DNA of 64,000 bases from Athripsodes cinereus (GCA_947579605.1 OX388313.1:31375214-31439213), one strand, 5' to 3'. Counted from the stretch's first letter, positions 11,051 to 23,560 are shown. Translations and numbers: made by a program. Notes: generated by a model from the sequence alone, not told the origin.

Positions 11051-12099
11051 GCATGTGTGAGGAATATGAATAAATGTTATCAATTCATATTAATAAATAT
11101 ACGCTGATCACGAATATTCTAATAAGAAACGATGAAATAAAACTTTTCATTCATTATTTTCATTTTAAAAATCCATATTTTCTGTTATTGAATTAGCTCG
11201 TTGTGACGTCGCTAGGCGCTATGTTGTATTGCTACACATTTCACTCTTAGTACTGTTTGTAGCGGCTGATGACGTCACACAGTGCTCCACCACGAGTGGA
11301 CCTTTTTGCGGCAAAGTGCGAAAATTGCTTTTTCAAATGGTGATAAAAGCCTTAAAAATGCACATTTTAAAATATAAAAAGCACCGTAATTTTTCTAATT
11401 TTCTGTACTATTTTTTGAGCTGAATTTTTTTTTTGTTAAAGTTCCCCATTAAGGTAAACAGGATATATAAACAGAGACTATTCTATAATATAATATAAAA
11501 CAGGAATACTTATATAAATATAAAAAAATATTTAAAGTATAGTTAGGTTAAAAAAACTGTAAACTTTAGGTTGAAAAAGTGAAAAAAATATATCACGTAG
11601 GTATACCTACGTACTTACGTCTTCCAAAACTTTGTGAAGGTAAAATATAACTAAGTAGGTACACACACATTTATGTACTCGACTGATATTTTTGTCTATT
11701 ACAAGATCGTTATAATATGAAAGTTCAAAGTAAACAAGAATATTATAAAATTAGAACTTCTTAACAATTATTAATAAAATGTTGTTTGTTGTAAAATTAA
11801 CAAGCAATCAAAACTGTTAAGTGTCAAAGTTGCTAACAAAATATCATCATCAACACACACAACAAGTTATTCTTAAGACACATACCTACTTATGTTACAA
11901 AAACAGCTGCTATTTTACTTTGAGACTTCAGTTTCTGTTTATGTGATATGATTTGAAGGATTTTAATTTCTTGTTTTTCATTGTCAAAACTTTAGTATTC
12001 TAGAGATTACATATTAGAGTTTATTCTTAATAATTAATAGAAACTTTAAATATGGAAAAAAGAAGCTCAATTGCATTAATCTATCTATCGATGACGGTT

Positions 12100-12212
12100 A
12101 GATAGCAGATCAGCTGCGTGCTACATATAAACATGAAAGCTGTCTTCTCTGCGCCAACAAAAAAATAAGACATTCAGGGTGGATGGCAAACGTCATTGCT
12201 GAAATTAAGATG
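12100..12212. repeat. Interspersed family D (fragment)
   Basis: Diverged copy of the window-wide D family: a GCATGTTTATTACATG-type block, a CTCTGTGCCAATAAAAA block and an inverted GACATTCAGGATGGGTGGC block. See the finding on family D for all copies. Confidence 0.55.
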
Positions 12213-13164
12213 AAAAATGTCAAGATAACTTAACATTATCGAGAGAACTCTCGAGTACCTATATATTATAATAATTTGTGTGAAATATAAACAGCGTTGT
12301 TGTTTTATTTGAATGGAAATGCTTAAAAGAAGTGAATCAACTAGTTTTATCCTTCTTTGCACAAAGAGAAAATTTTGACCACTTTTAAAAACATTGAAAT
12401 TGAAATCTTTTCTGATATTTACTTTTTAGCGGAAACAACTACTTGGTATTTTTTATAGATTAATGTTATCGACCATCAATCTTGCATTTATTTTAATTCA
12501 ATCTTTTTACAATTTCACCATCAATTACACTGCGGCAGATGAAAAGGAACCTAACTGAAATTCTATTTTATTTAAACCAACCTCTAACCTTTCTTATTAT
12601 TTCTTTGTTCCAATCTTGTCTTTTTCTTATCTATTCTTCTTCTGTTCGTAGTTCCCTGCACATAGTTCTCTTCTTTCCATTCTATTATCATCACCCTCTA
12701 TGTTCTTTCAATATACTTTTACTTTTTCTCTTCCACATTCTATCTCTTTTATTTTCCTTCTGAATTTATTTTCCACGTCCAATCTTTTTGTCAACTACGA
12801 TTCTGTGAAGGAACAAGGACTGCGAATTTATTATACAAACACAAAATGAAGTATTGTAATTCCAAGTAGGGCAAACCTTTTTGCTACAAAAATAATATAA
12901 ACTAATATTGAAAGTGGATATTGAAGGGAAGAAAGTTTTTATCTACATATATTATGACATGTTTTGAATGTGTGATATACTTATATACAATATGCAATTT
13001 ATTATTCAAAGGATTGAGATGGACTGTTTCTAAGATTCTCCTTTTCAACTAAAAATATTTCTACACAAAACTTACATATTGTAGTCGTCATGTAAATCTT
13101 CAAGTCTTATTATCTATTACTGGGGACTGCTAATCACATTTTGTATTTCAATTCCTTTATACTG

Positions 13165-13310
13165 CTTTTTCTTCAAGAGCCTTATCAGGTCCTCTCGATG
13201 TCGGCGTTCACCATGAAGAATACCTCTCCATCCTGCGCAACCCAGAACAATTCCTCCATCCGTCATATTCCGGTTCAATCTAAATGTTGTACAGCTATGG
13301 CATCTGCCTT
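13165..13310 (-). pseudogene. RTE-like 3' terminal fragment
   Basis: CTTCTTCAAGAGCCTTATCAGG and the following 120 bp are a diverged counterpart of 39815-39935, the 3' end of the complete RTE-like element (reverse strand). It carries the (AAG)n tail at the correct end, so it is a 5'-truncated copy. The plus-strand open frame here is an antisense shadow. Confidence 0.68.
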
Positions 13311-14660
13311 CTGCCCACTCTTCAACTATTTATTGTTATATTTATTATTACAACTGTTTGATCCATATTGAATAAATAAAATAAAAATAAAATAGTTACC
13401 TATGTGTACCTTACCTACATTATATTCTACTCAGTAGGTAAAATTTATATCTAAAATGTTAGTAGTCCTACATTACTACACCTCATTTATCGTAAAGATG
13501 GTAATACATAATCCTTCTACTTTTATACATTCCTGTTCTTTTTTATAAATATATCCTTTATTAAATTCAGGATGCTAAAATCCTCCTCATTTTTATAATA
13601 TACCAACCTACATACATAGTACATATTATACCCTCTTTCACAGGCATTTATCAACGTGAAAAAAAAATAATTCTTCTCCCCAAGCATGTTTGGTTCACAT
13701 TTGTGAGAATTTTCCTTCATTTTTTTGTAAGAAGTTTCGACTATTATTAATATTATGAAAAAAATTATAAATTTTCTTGATTAATTTGACAGAACTTATA
13801 GTTATCTGTCTCTTTACATTTTCAGGTTATGTATGAAGTGAAATTTATTTAATTTTTGACCTTATACATATATTGCTTGTGTTGATTTTGACACTTTTAA
13901 GTAAAAAATATTTTTTAAGGATCTCACTTTTTCTGTCGCCCTCTATTTTTTTTAATTGACCATCAAGGCATATTGTAGTTATTTTTATTTATTAATGTTT
14001 TATAAATTTTAATAATGCTGGTTGAAACCAAAATCTATCTGATGTTTTTTTTTCTTGTTATTTTTTTAACGAACGCTACCATTCCACAAAGTTTATAATA
14101 TTATTCCCTAAAAGTTTTTCGAGCGCTATTAATTGAAATAAATTATTATTTATAGCAAGTATTTTGTAAATTACACAGAAAATCATCCGAGCTATTGTTT
14201 GCAAAGTTCTTAGAATCCTATCAAGATTATTTTAAGAGTCTCTACTTTTAACAAAGGAAAACAAATAATAGTAGCTTCTTCATTATTATAATTGCTGTAA
14301 AGATATTAACGCAATTAATTCAGAAAATTAATTTTCTTATCTTAACTAATTTTGTTACATCACACAATTCTACATTACATTTGTAATAAACTTTAAAACA
14401 AATTAATAAATAAACATGCTTCGTGGAGTACCCTGCAAAAGATAAACTTTCCGATCTTTTATTAGTGTCTTACTGTGAAAGACAGTTATCTGATATTCGT
14501 AAATCATTCTCATACGTAAAATATTTTAATTCTCTAGTTTTAAGGTATGCATCCATCTTGAATGTTTGTTTTTTTTGACATTAAAAGAATGCATGTACGT
14601 GTATTATTAGAATTGATTTTTTTAAAAGTGCCCTAGCACCGCTACGCACACAGTCACAGG

Positions 14661-14962
14661 CAGGGTTGCCAAATTGTGTCGCCAAAATTACACATCGGAA
14701 ATACAACAGTACCTTTTCAAAATGTAACGGGTATTTCTACCCCCCCGTCGCCAAATTTTTGAAATGGTATAGGAATTTGGAATATTTTAAATATTTTCTC
14801 ACACAGTACCTTTTTTACAATGTAACGGGTATTTGTACCGATGATTGTTTATGTCAATATGTTAGTCGTACGGTAATTTTTTTAAATTATTACCGTACGG
14901 GGAATGAAATAACATGAAATTACTGTACAAATACGGTAATTACCGTACGTCTGGCAACGCTG
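14661..14962. mobile_element. hAT MITE, family CAGGGTTGCCA
   Basis: 302 bp with ends CAGGGTTGCCA and TGGCAACGCTG (near-perfect inverted repeat) and a perfect 8-bp TSD GTCACAGG (14653-14660 and 14963-14970). Internally it carries repeated TACCGTAC/GTACGGTA motifs. A second member of the same family sits at 45768-52268, interrupted by a P-like element. Non-autonomous. The transposase source is presumably a hAT element elsewhere. Confidence 0.92.
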
Positions 14963-15129
14963 GTCACAGGTAATGTGTATTACAGAATACGTGATTGTAT
15001 TAGTAACCGAGTAACATCACTGTGATTGGCTGGTGCATTGTGTGGTGTGTAGCATACTCATCACTGAAGAATGTGTTAGTAATCACAACCTATGAGCGAC
15101 CCTATGAGCGGGGCACTCTTAAATGAATT

Positions 15130-15300
15130 CTACGCAATTAGTCGTCCTCTCTGTGCCAATAGAAGTCAAGACATTCAGGATGGAGGCATACATCAGCGCT
15201 GAACTGAAGATTTTAAACGACTTAAACGTGAAGCTTTTCAAATAGGTACCTTCCTTTTACAAGACAATCGAAAACTTATCGAAAAAATTGGAAGACTTAT
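15130..15300. repeat. Interspersed family D
   Basis: Contains CTGTGCCAATAGAAGTCAAG, then ACATTCAGGATGG and the downstream CTTTTACAAGACAATCGAAA block in the inverted orientation of the D family. Confidence 0.6.
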
Positions 15301-15404
15301 TATTCTTTACTTGAGGCTCCACTAGATGCTGGATAATACATGTTACCTCAACTGAAAGACATTGGAGTCTTTTTTATAAACTCGGACTTTAATTAACATA
15401 ATAA

Positions 15405-15580
15405 GAGTTCGTCGGTAGCCTGGAGGTAGAGTCTCGGCCTCGGGAAAAAGGGGTCCGTGGTTCGATGCCAGGTGAAGGCAAACTCCCCTTTCACGACACA
15501 AGCTTTTAGCTTACTGTGAAAGGTGTATAAGGTTGTATTTGGGTTTCTAACAAAACCCAGGTATATCTTTAAAAAAAAAT
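15405..15580 (+). mobile_element. SINE-1 (tRNA-derived), full-length copy
   Basis: The head GTAGCCTGGAGGTAGAGTCT resembles a pol III A box region. TGGTTCGATGCC is a B-box-like match about 45 bp downstream. The body GCAAACTCCCCTTTCACGAC and GTATTTGGGTTTCTAACAAA follows, then an A-rich tail. The same order is seen at 34635-34815. Mobilised in trans by a LINE, with no coding capacity. Confidence 0.8.
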
Positions 15581-15629
15581 ATATATCGATGCAAACTTTT
15601 CATCTATCTTTGTCCATACCATCAAATTA

Positions 15630-15760
15630 TCTCCCACAGGAGAGGTAGCCAGCAGACTTACTGTAGATATGTACCTATGTAATTAATATTCAGATTGACC
15701 TCTCCGTGTCAATAAAAAAATAAGCATTCAAGATAAATGGCCAGCCACCTTGGGAGTTGA
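15630..15760. repeat. Interspersed family D
   Basis: CAGGAGAGGTAGCCAGCAGA followed by the CTCCGTGTCAATAAAAAAATAA and ATTCAAGATAAATGGCCAGC blocks, inverted orientation. Confidence 0.6.
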
Positions 15761-16164
15761 TTTGTTAGTAGTCTAAAGAAATTCTTTGTTTTTAACGATA
15801 TATAAAAGGGCTGTTGATAATTTTTTAATCAAAGTTTCCGCTTATCCTCTTACTTAACAAGTCAATAACGTTATTTATTTTTATTTATCTTATTAGATCT
15901 TCATTACACGGTGCCAGTCGTTAGGGGATGAAGAGAAAATTGTTGTTGATTGGATATTAATTGTTAATTATTATACTAACCCCTATCTCCATCCCTTATT
16001 TTTCATTTTACTCGATGCTGACACTCGTTAAACATAATTGTACAACCCACGTAGTAGATAATTATTTAGATATTGTGCAACCCCGCTCTACATGGTTTTA
16101 AAGTTAAGGATTTTTTTATCTCAATATCTCTCAATAGGTGGCACAGAGAAGAACATATTTTCTT

Positions 16165-16245
16165 TTCTTTTTTCTGGTTGTATTTTTGGGTTAGTTGGAA
16201 GAGATTACGACTTTGCCATAAAGTCGCCCTCTGTATGTTAATTAA
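16165..16245 (+). repeat. T2 retroelement tail copy
   Basis: TTGTATTTTTGGGTTAGTTGG then AAGTCGCCCTCTGTATG. Matches 8110-8280 and 32910-33060. Confidence 0.5.
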
Positions 16246-16594
16246 ATCTAATTTGAAAGCATTTTCTATTTTTTATACATTTTTCTCATGCCTAGTTAAC
16301 AATTATCTACAAATAATTAAAACATTAAGTTTCAATGAGTCAACTTCAAAAAGAGTTAATCTCGCGTTTTGAAGTGAGCTACATTGTTACAATATTACAA
16401 AACAATACAAAATAAAGTAAATAAAAAAAGAAAACACTATCAAAACATTAATAAAACATATCCATAAAACTTGAAAAAAAAATGACAAACACAAATACAA
16501 AAATGTAAGTAGGTTTGTATTGTGATCAGTAAATAATTAATAAATAAATATAAATAAAAATAGAAGATCCAGCATGGTTGAGTAAAACCCCGTG

Positions 16595-16760
16595 GAGTTC
16601 CCGGTATAGATTAGATCTCCCACTCTTTTCTGTAAGTACTCAAGTGTCCTGTAAAAGTAAATCAAGTGTTCGTAAAACCTCAATTATAAGACAATTTTAT
16701 CTACAATTCAGTGATGAGACGTGCCACCCATCTTGAATGTCTTATCTTTTACTGGCCCGG
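16595..16760. repeat. Interspersed family D
   Basis: Forward copy: CACTCTTTTCTGTAAGTACTC, the AGTGTCCTGTAAAAG block, then GCCACCCATCTTGAATGTCT and a TTTTACTGGC segment. Confidence 0.65.
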
Positions 16761-16782
16761 ATAGGATAATAATAATAAATAA

Positions 16783-16900
16783 TTTACTATCACAATACAT
16801 TTGAACAAAAGGCGTACATATTGCCTTGAGGTAATGTCTTCTAGTAAACTTAATACATTGTTTAATAAATATGTTTTATCATAAAGTCAGTTTAGATTAA
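16783..16900. repeat. Interspersed family T3, copy 2
   Basis: AATAATAATAAATAATTTAC then AAAAGGCGTACATATTGCCTT and the TTTATCATAAAGTCAGTTTAG block. Same family as 10905-11050. Confidence 0.6.
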
Positions 16901-16904
16901 TTAT

Positions 16905-17225
16905 ATTAGGGTTAAGAGGTAAAATTTTTGAGCTAGCATTGACCGATAACCCATGGTGCACATGTGGGACAGGAGCTCAATATATCCTTTGGGAATGCCC
17001 TTTGATGATGGATGCAAGAGAGGAAATGATTCTGGGTATGACTGTTGACACTCCTCGACCCATTTGGTTTGGGGAAGTGTTTTGAAATGCCACAAACGCT
17101 TCACGCTTTAAGGCATTCGTGGATGTGTGGGTCTCAAGATGGGATCAGCTACGTTGGCCGGTTCCCTCGCCCACTGACGTGGTAGGATCGGAGATGCCAA
17201 CACTGGCATAGTGGTATTAGACTAG
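16905..17225 (+). pseudogene. Non-LTR retrotransposon (R1/jockey-like) C-terminal fragment
   Basis: Plus-strand translation reads LTDNPWCTCGTGAQYILWEC then PLMMDAREEM, a C-x-C...H/Q...C cysteine motif typical of the region after the reverse transcriptase in R1/jockey-type elements. An in-frame TGA after WFGEVF is followed by further related sequence (RFKAFVDVWVSRWDQLRW). Decayed fragment, with no RT catalytic residues present. Confidence 0.55.
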
Positions 17226-17404
17226 AGAGAGTCCAAATATTAATAAATTTTTCACCTAAACGGATAAATAGGACTCCTTGGACTCCTGAAATATCCGAGA
17301 AAATAAAGATATTTCAATTATATTATTAGGGTATATAAAACACAACAAAAAAATATATAATGAATGGGATGACTTGTGTGTTTATTACATGTAGTTAGTT
17401 TGCT

Positions 17405-17635
17405 GGCTACCATCATCATCATCATCATCATCGCCCTCAACGCTCCTCTCGGGAGCACAGGGCAGAAACCAGCCTCCATTCAGAGCGTCTCTGTGCCAAT
17501 TGCGTCACCTCTTCCCACGACATTCCTTGCGCTCTGATATCGTTGTCATAGGAACGGTGTATTGTGAAAGAGGGACGCCCGGGCCTACGGAACCCCTGCG
17601 GACGGAAGAACAGTGCTCTTTTTGGCTACCATACT
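17405..17635 (-). pseudogene. Non-LTR 3' end, family L, minus strand
   Basis: The (ATC)n run followed by CGCCCTCAACGCTCCTCTCG through GAACAGTGCTCTTTTTGGC is the reverse complement, with few differences, of 39105-39318 at the end of the RT fragment at 38680. It ends in the trinucleotide repeat typical of the family, so it is a 5'-truncated insertion. Confidence 0.75.
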
Positions 17636-18184
17636 TGTGGGTAATGTCGTGATGGTATGAATGAACGAATGAACGTACTCATTTGTTTGCTGTAAAAAAA
17701 TCTACGCATATTTTGTAAAAAAAAACATTGTTCATGTCATTTACTCAATACGAGTTTTTAAGTAGTCTTGTATGTGACTTGTTATAAGAGTTCGTTTCAG
17801 GAAATATTATATTATATTGTATAGAACTTAGGTACACACTATGTATACATAATATGGATAGCATTATGCGACAACGTTTCAACTACACTAATCCCAAACT
17901 TTATAATTATTTTATTTTATTTCGAAAACAAGAAGTAATGACATAATTAATAATATTGCTACAGCAAATCAATTACACTTAAAAACCACCAATTTTTCAA
18001 ACATTGTATTATTCGACATTTTCGTTAAAGATAATTTTGTTTAAATTACAAACCCAAATAAATATATAATAAATACCCTCTCCTCTAAGCAATACTAGCC
18101 TATACTGTGAAACTAGAGTAGACTAACAGCGTGATTCGATCTTTGGACCTTCCTCTCAAATATTCAAAACATAATCATTAGGCT

Positions 18185-18262
18185 ACTAGGCATGTTTATT
18201 GCATATGACTGGTCTGCTGGCTACCCCACTTGTGAGATATGCCATGATGGGATGAATGGATG
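18185..18262. repeat. Interspersed family D (3' part)
   Basis: GGTCTGCTGGCTACCCCACT then TGTGAGATATGCCATGATGG. Forward copy of the last block of the D family. Confidence 0.6.
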
Positions 18263-18302
18263 GATATTTAGACTACCGACAATTTATACTACAACTATAC
18301 TA

Positions 18303-18520
18303 TTCCCTCACACCGTGTCCCAAGTGGGGTAGGCAGAGAGAACGGAACGCCATATAGATCTATCTTTACATACTTCTTTCGCTTCTTCTACATTCATACA
18401 ATTTCTCATGCACGCACGTCGATTTCTCTTACTCAACACACGGCCGTCCTTGAGAATTTTATCTACGTGGTCAAGTCACGTACTTTTCGCTTCCTCACAC
18501 CCCTTCTTTAGAGAAGTATA
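18303..18520 (-). pseudogene. Degraded RTE-like RT C-terminal remnant
   Basis: CCCAAGTGGGGTAGGCAGAG, the GAACGGAACGCCATATAGATC block and the CGTCGATTTCTCTTACTCAA block are the antisense of the tail coding LSKRNRRACM. Frameshifted. The plus-strand open frame at 18408-18797 is a shadow. Confidence 0.6.
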
Positions 18521-19444
18521 TTCTCTTTGTCATTCTTTCCTCTACCATTCGTTCTATATGACCAAACCATTTCAATTTCGTAATACTCATTTGTTTGGAT
18601 TTTATTGTCTTGATACATTGTTGCGAAACATATATAGTATACGAGTATATAATTCCGAGAGCCACTTTTCGTTATTTTCACGACGTAGGGCATGGAAGGA
18701 GGGTGGGACTCGACAGTTTCCTGGTGTCACCCCAGTCTGCTCACCACGACCTATCATCCCTTCTTCCTTCAGGACCCCTCATTATTGTTATTATTAGTGA
18801 GGAGAACAAAATGGTACCGAATTATAAAACCATATAATATTTTTAAAATAGAATGTAGATAATATGAAGGGATCTGTTACCTGATGATTATATTCTAAAC
18901 TTTAAATTGTTGGATTGGTAGTTTAAATTCCATAACGCACTTATGTAGTTATCTATATGGGTAAATAGGTAAAGTGTTTGGGCAAATCAATAATGTTTTA
19001 TCTGTAAAAAATACATGATTTTTGTTAAAATTTGAAGAATCGGAGTTTATTTTTTAAAACAAAAATTTTGACGAAAAAGGTGTTTATTATTATTACTTGA
19101 ATAGTTTTCAGCACTTCAAAAACGTGAAACTAATTTGAGAAAAAACGGAATGTAAGTGAAAATACCTACGGTTTAATTTTTAATTTTCGGTTATAATGGT
19201 TTACATTCCCTATCCATCATCATCATCTTATCTCTTCTGACATCTCCTTATTGTTATGGGACCCCCTCCTGTTTCTCTTGATATATAATATTATATCGAC
19301 TGTTCAGTTACATAAGGAAACATCTCGAATATTTTTTTATTTAATTGGTGATAGGTACACACAATCTACGCCACTTTTCCGATTCCTCAAACAAATAACT
19401 ATAAAAAATAAACGATTCCTTTTATATATTAAATATTTTATCAG

Positions 19445-19600
19445 ATATCTCGATTGGAGAACACTTTCCATGAACACCGAAAGTGATCACTTAAGCCAGC
19501 CTACGGCCAATTCGTAAGCGTTGTGACGCCTTTCTCACTTCTTTCGATTACATTTTGCACAATGTTATATTATGTAAACACGGTTTTCCAATCGAGATAT
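19445..19600. mobile_element. Small MITE with TIR ATATCTCGATTGGARAAC
   Basis: 156-bp unit with inverted ends ATATCTCGATTGGAGAAC and (reverse complement) ATATCTCGATTGGAAAAC. The ends and interior match repeat family A at 1321-1745 and 23330-23560. TSD not resolvable: the ATAT ends could include a TA duplication. Confidence 0.7.
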
Positions 19601-20674
19601 TTAATTGGTTATGTCATCTGCACCCGAATCCGGTTAAACAATAAAAAAATTGGTAAATATTTTAAATATTTATTAAATATTTAGTTATGGACAAAAAAAT
19701 ATAGGTACTTCCTCCCAATTTCACTAATAAATATCGTTGCCGTGGATGTGAAGTGATCTAACCCACAAGACAGACATTTCGAGAAAAAGGGTGATGAAGT
19801 TATGCTGTCGCATCCGCCAATACTAATCTGACTATAACTAAGTTATTTTTGCATAGATTTCGCTAAAAAAATTACACACTATTCCTGATCACATATTCCA
19901 CAAATGTAAATAACAAAATATTAAAGATTTTTTTTTATTTTAGAAGTAAACACGAATTTATCACTTGGGTTATTTCACCACTGTAGCTGAGAAAGATCCA
20001 CCTGTAGGAAAGTTGTTGGAAAGTTACGCGCTTTGCGGCTTGGATCTTTTCACTTCTATAATTTAATTGAACTATTTATTCCTATCTGCGTTTGTGAAAT
20101 GCTCATCTAGCATCTCTTCAAAATTGTCCAAAAAAGCCCTTTTGGAATATCAAATCACTTATTTCTCTTCACCACTATGTTCTCCGTGGTTTTCTGATCA
20201 AAACTGCATTCTTAACTCATTTTTCAAGAGAGTGTGGCTTGGATCACTTCACCTCCACCGCAACGATATATAGAATTGTTTAACTATTGGAGGAACAAAG
20301 ACAACATAATGCCTCTAACAGTGCGATTATTATTTAGCATATTTCACTCTGTGTTGTATTTTAAAAGCATAATATAAATATACCAAAATCAAACAAATAT
20401 CAATTTTTCGAATATGAGACATTTCTACTTGTTGATGGACAGTCGACATGAATAGATTTATATAATAAATAACCATCTTTTAAAACTCTTATTTACTTTA
20501 CTATTGAAAATTATTTTTCTTTGAGTTGAGGATTGGAAAAAATTCCTTTTAATATTTTTCCAATATTTTCTACATAATATTAAAATGTTATATTTAACGA
20601 AGTTGTATCAAACGAAATTTATTTATTATGTCAATGAACAATCAAAACTGCAAAAAATTTGATCTTTTACCATT

Positions 20675-20830
20675 TTACGTAAGTTTTCGAGTGTCCTGCA
20701 AAAGGTGGGTGGTTGAAAAAATAAAGATATTTTACACCTTAAATTCAGCGATGTGATTTGCCACCCATCCTGAATGCCTTATTTTTCAATTACATGGAGA
20801 AGACTACTTGCATGTTTTTCACATGCAACT
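20675..20830. repeat. Interspersed family D
   Basis: GTAAGTTTTCGAGTGTCCTG, then GCCACCCATCCTGAATGCCT and GCATGTTTTTCACATGCAAC. Forward, nearly complete. Confidence 0.7.
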
Positions 20831-21589
20831 GATAAATATTTACTACTCCTTTTTTAAATTTTGTTATCCTTTAAAACCATAGAAACAATACAAAAATTTA
20901 TGACGAGTTTCATACGAAGATATTAAATGTCTCGATTTGGAAGTTTTTAAGTATCTGTCTATCTTTTTGTCGTTTACAGAACACTCAAAAACTCCCGGAA
21001 TAGCGTAAGAGCGCTAATGTATTACGAGAACTCCACAGATATTTTTTTTTCAAAGATGTTTCTATTTTCTGAGCTTTTTTCATTCTACGTAATTTTATAA
21101 ACTTGTTTCTATACACCCATTATTCAGATGCGTAAAACCATAATACGGGGTAGGCCTTTCTTCTTGATTTTAAAACACGTAAAATAGAACGATATTTTTT
21201 GCTGTATTTTTAAATAGTTAGGTAGGTACCCCACTGTCAACGTTAATAAGTTTTCATGGAAACGACAGTTGTTTTACTTGTTTGATTAATTATGATAACG
21301 CCACTGACCTGTCAAATTCTTAAATAAAAATCTTCACAAAGGAAATTGTTTAATCTCTCAGCTTTTTTCTTTAAAAAAAAAACAGACATAATTAGTAATG
21401 CCTGCTACTAAAGCAGAATTTTTATACACGCACTGTCACCGAATTTCGTGCAAAGTTTCAATTTGACCGATAATTTTTGTACTCCCCAAAACAAAAAGTC
21501 CGTTACTCCAATTTCTGCGTGTCTTGAAGCCTCTGGATTGGAATAGGCATCCAACTGTTTCTGTAAAGCGAAGTTTATTGACCGCTTGC

Positions 21590-21740
21590 TACCCCACTTG
21601 TATAAGATGTCAATTAACTAATTGCATGTAATGAAGATACAGACTGTATTTATAATCCTGTCTTTTTCGTGCCATTAAAATAAAATATAACATTCTGGAT
21701 GGCTGACATATCTCACCATTGCTAAATTATACACCCAATC
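21590..21740. repeat. Interspersed family D, inverted
   Basis: GCTACCCCACTTGTATAAGA beside GTGCCATTAAAATAAAATA and ATTCTGGATGGCTGACATAT. A rearranged copy. Confidence 0.55.
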
Positions 21741-21799
21741 TTATGCGTGATGGTTTAAGAATACTAAACTTGTCTTTTAATGTGTTCAGTAGAATCCCC

Positions 21800-22062
21800 G
21801 TTTAACGAATATAAAGAATATAAAGAATATAAAGAAATATAAAGAAAAACCTCGACATATGCATCACACAAGATTTAAATTTAATGAAGGATATGTAGTC
21901 CCTAAATTCAATAATAAATACGGAAAAAGAACATTTGAATATAACGTGCCAAAAATACTTAATATGATGCCGGTATCTATTAAGAAATGCAAGAGTAAAA
22001 ATATTGCAAAAAAATTAGTCAAGGAATGGTTAATAAAGTGTGGATTTATATATAACTAATAA
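21800..22062 (+). pseudogene. CR1/L2-like non-LTR ORF C-terminal end
   Basis: Open frame 21859-22059 encodes RFKFNEGYVVPKFNNKYGKR then TFEYNVPKILNMMPVSIKK, which resembles the extreme C-terminal tail (V.k...n.yG.R.f.y..p.lwN.LP) of CR1/L2/jockey-type reverse transcriptases. Ends at TAA 22057-22059 and is followed by a 3' UTR running into an A-rich tail near 22215-22240. 5'-truncated. The ATG at 21859 is incidental. Confidence 0.6.
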
Positions 22063-22244
22063 TTATTTTTGTATTTAGGTTAATGTCGTATTAGGTCAAT
22101 ATATGTATAAAGTATGTTATAAGAGAACACGCCGACAAATCTTTTAGATTTGGCGTGACTCATTATCATAAGATGTTTATATTTATTATTCAATGTACTA
22201 TTTTTCATTAAATAAAAAAAAAATAAAAAAAAAACAATAAGTCT

Positions 22245-22320
22245 CCTAATCTTTTCTGTTAGTTTTCCAATGTCCTGTAAAAGGCAGATAGTCGTATAAC
22301 GGCATTAATCGTTTTGTTTA
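22245..22320. repeat. Interspersed family D (5' part)
   Basis: TCTTTTCTGTTAGTTTTCCAA then TGTCCTGTAAAAGGCAGATAG. Forward. The rest of the copy reappears at 22590-22690, after the MITE at 22381-22546. Confidence 0.65.
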
Positions 22321-22380
22321 TATTTTCGGCATTAACTATACATATAATAATTTCTAGACATGTTGACATTATTTTAGATT

Positions 22381-22546
22381 AACTATGTATCAATTATTAT
22401 ATTATATGAGCTTTTTTGCTACAGCGGTTTCGGTGAAACATCCACCATTAATGAGCGATTATCTAAAAAAGTTGTAGATATTTACATTCCACCGAAACCG
22501 CGGTAACGAAAAAGCTCATAAAATATAATAATTGATATGATAGTTA
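22381..22546. mobile_element. MITE with about 55-bp inverted repeats
   Basis: The left arm (22381-22435: AACTAT...CAATTATTATATT..., then GAGCTTTTTT.GCTACAGCGG, then TTTCGGTG) pairs with the right arm (22490-22546). It sits within a D-family copy whose 5' and 3' parts lie on either side, so it may be a nested insertion, although the arms could also belong to the D family. No TSD identified. Confidence 0.65.
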
Positions 22547-22589
22547 TTCTTAAATAATATCAATAAGTAAAACATTATGTTTAAGACAT

Positions 22590-22690
22590 CTACAGACATA
22601 TCTTCAGTTTAGTGATGAGGTATGCCACCCAAATGTCTCAGTTTTATTACATGAAGCTAGTCTGCCGGCTACCCCAATTGAGGAAAACAT
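22590..22690. repeat. Interspersed family D (3' part)
   Basis: ATCTTCAGTTTAGTGATGAGG, GCCACCCAAATGTCTCAG and TCTGCCGGCTACCCCAATTG. Likely the continuation of 22245-22320. Confidence 0.65.
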
Positions 22691-22714
22691 CGTTATAGTA
22701 TTATGTATAAATTG

Positions 22715-22868
22715 TGAACTTTGAACAAGGGGTCCGGGGTTCGAGACCAAGTGCCGGCAAACTCCCCTTTCACGACACAAGCTTTTAGCTTACTGTGAAA
22801 GGTGTATAAGGTTGTATTTGGGTTTATAACAAAAACCCATATATATCTTTTTAAAAAAAAAAAAAAAA
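22715..22868 (+). mobile_element. SINE-1, partly truncated copy
   Basis: Starts at GAACAAGGGGTCCGGGGTTCG (B-box-like GGGGTTCGAGACC) and continues through the complete SINE-1 body to a long A tail at 22850-22868. The A-box head is missing. Confidence 0.78.
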
Positions 22869-23329
22869 CTTTACAGAACATTCTAAATATTCATAGTAAT
22901 GAGTGAGTATTCTGTCTCACGGACTCAACGATGAGATTGCAATTTTTAGCGTGCTGAAAATATGTATGGAATTTGTCGAATCCGAAAATTTTCTGGATTG
23001 CCAATAATAATAATAATAAACTGGAGCGACGAGCAAAAAGTGGTGATAGGCTAAGATGATGGTAGTGAGCAAGTGAGGGAGAGAGGGGAGGACTTAGATT
23101 AATAAGAAGGGTGAGACTAATTTTGTTTCATATTAATTACAGTCGGTCCTCGACTCTTGTACATAGTTGGTTCCTAAAATGTGCGCAAATGTTAAAAAGT
23201 AGATGAATCGTTGTCGAAAGTTTGTTGAATACCATAATTGTTTTTCAATTCTTCATACAGATTTATAAACAAGTCCGACATCTGAATTGAAGAATCATAT
23301 TTTTACAATGTCACTTTGTGAAAAATTAG

Positions 23330-23560
23330 TAGAAAGGAGTGTGAAAGACGTCTCGACGCATGTGAATTGAACCTAGGCTGGTTTAAACGATTACTTTTAG
23401 CCAGCCTAGCTCCAATTCATAAGCGTTAAAATGGATAATTCTTGGAGTCGAAATCTAGTCCTACCAATCCGATAGAAGCAACGATTTTTATCTTCTGTTT
23501 AAGATTTCAAGCGGTACAAAACACTTCTTCGACCAGTTAATAATAAACGTTCAAAATTAA
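23330..23560. repeat. Interspersed family A, copy 3
   Basis: AGGAGTGTGAAAGACGTCTC then AGGCTGG...ACGATTACTTTTAGCCAGCCT and CTTCTTCGACCAGTTAATAA correspond to blocks of 1380-1660. Diverged. Confidence 0.45.

Noticed and set aside
17400..17440. ATC microsatellite as an independent locus
   Set aside because: It is the tail of the non-LTR family L 3' end at 17405-17635.
18408..18797. 129-codon plus-strand frame
   Set aside because: It starts in the antisense of a decayed RTE tail and continues into unrelated sequence, with no homology.
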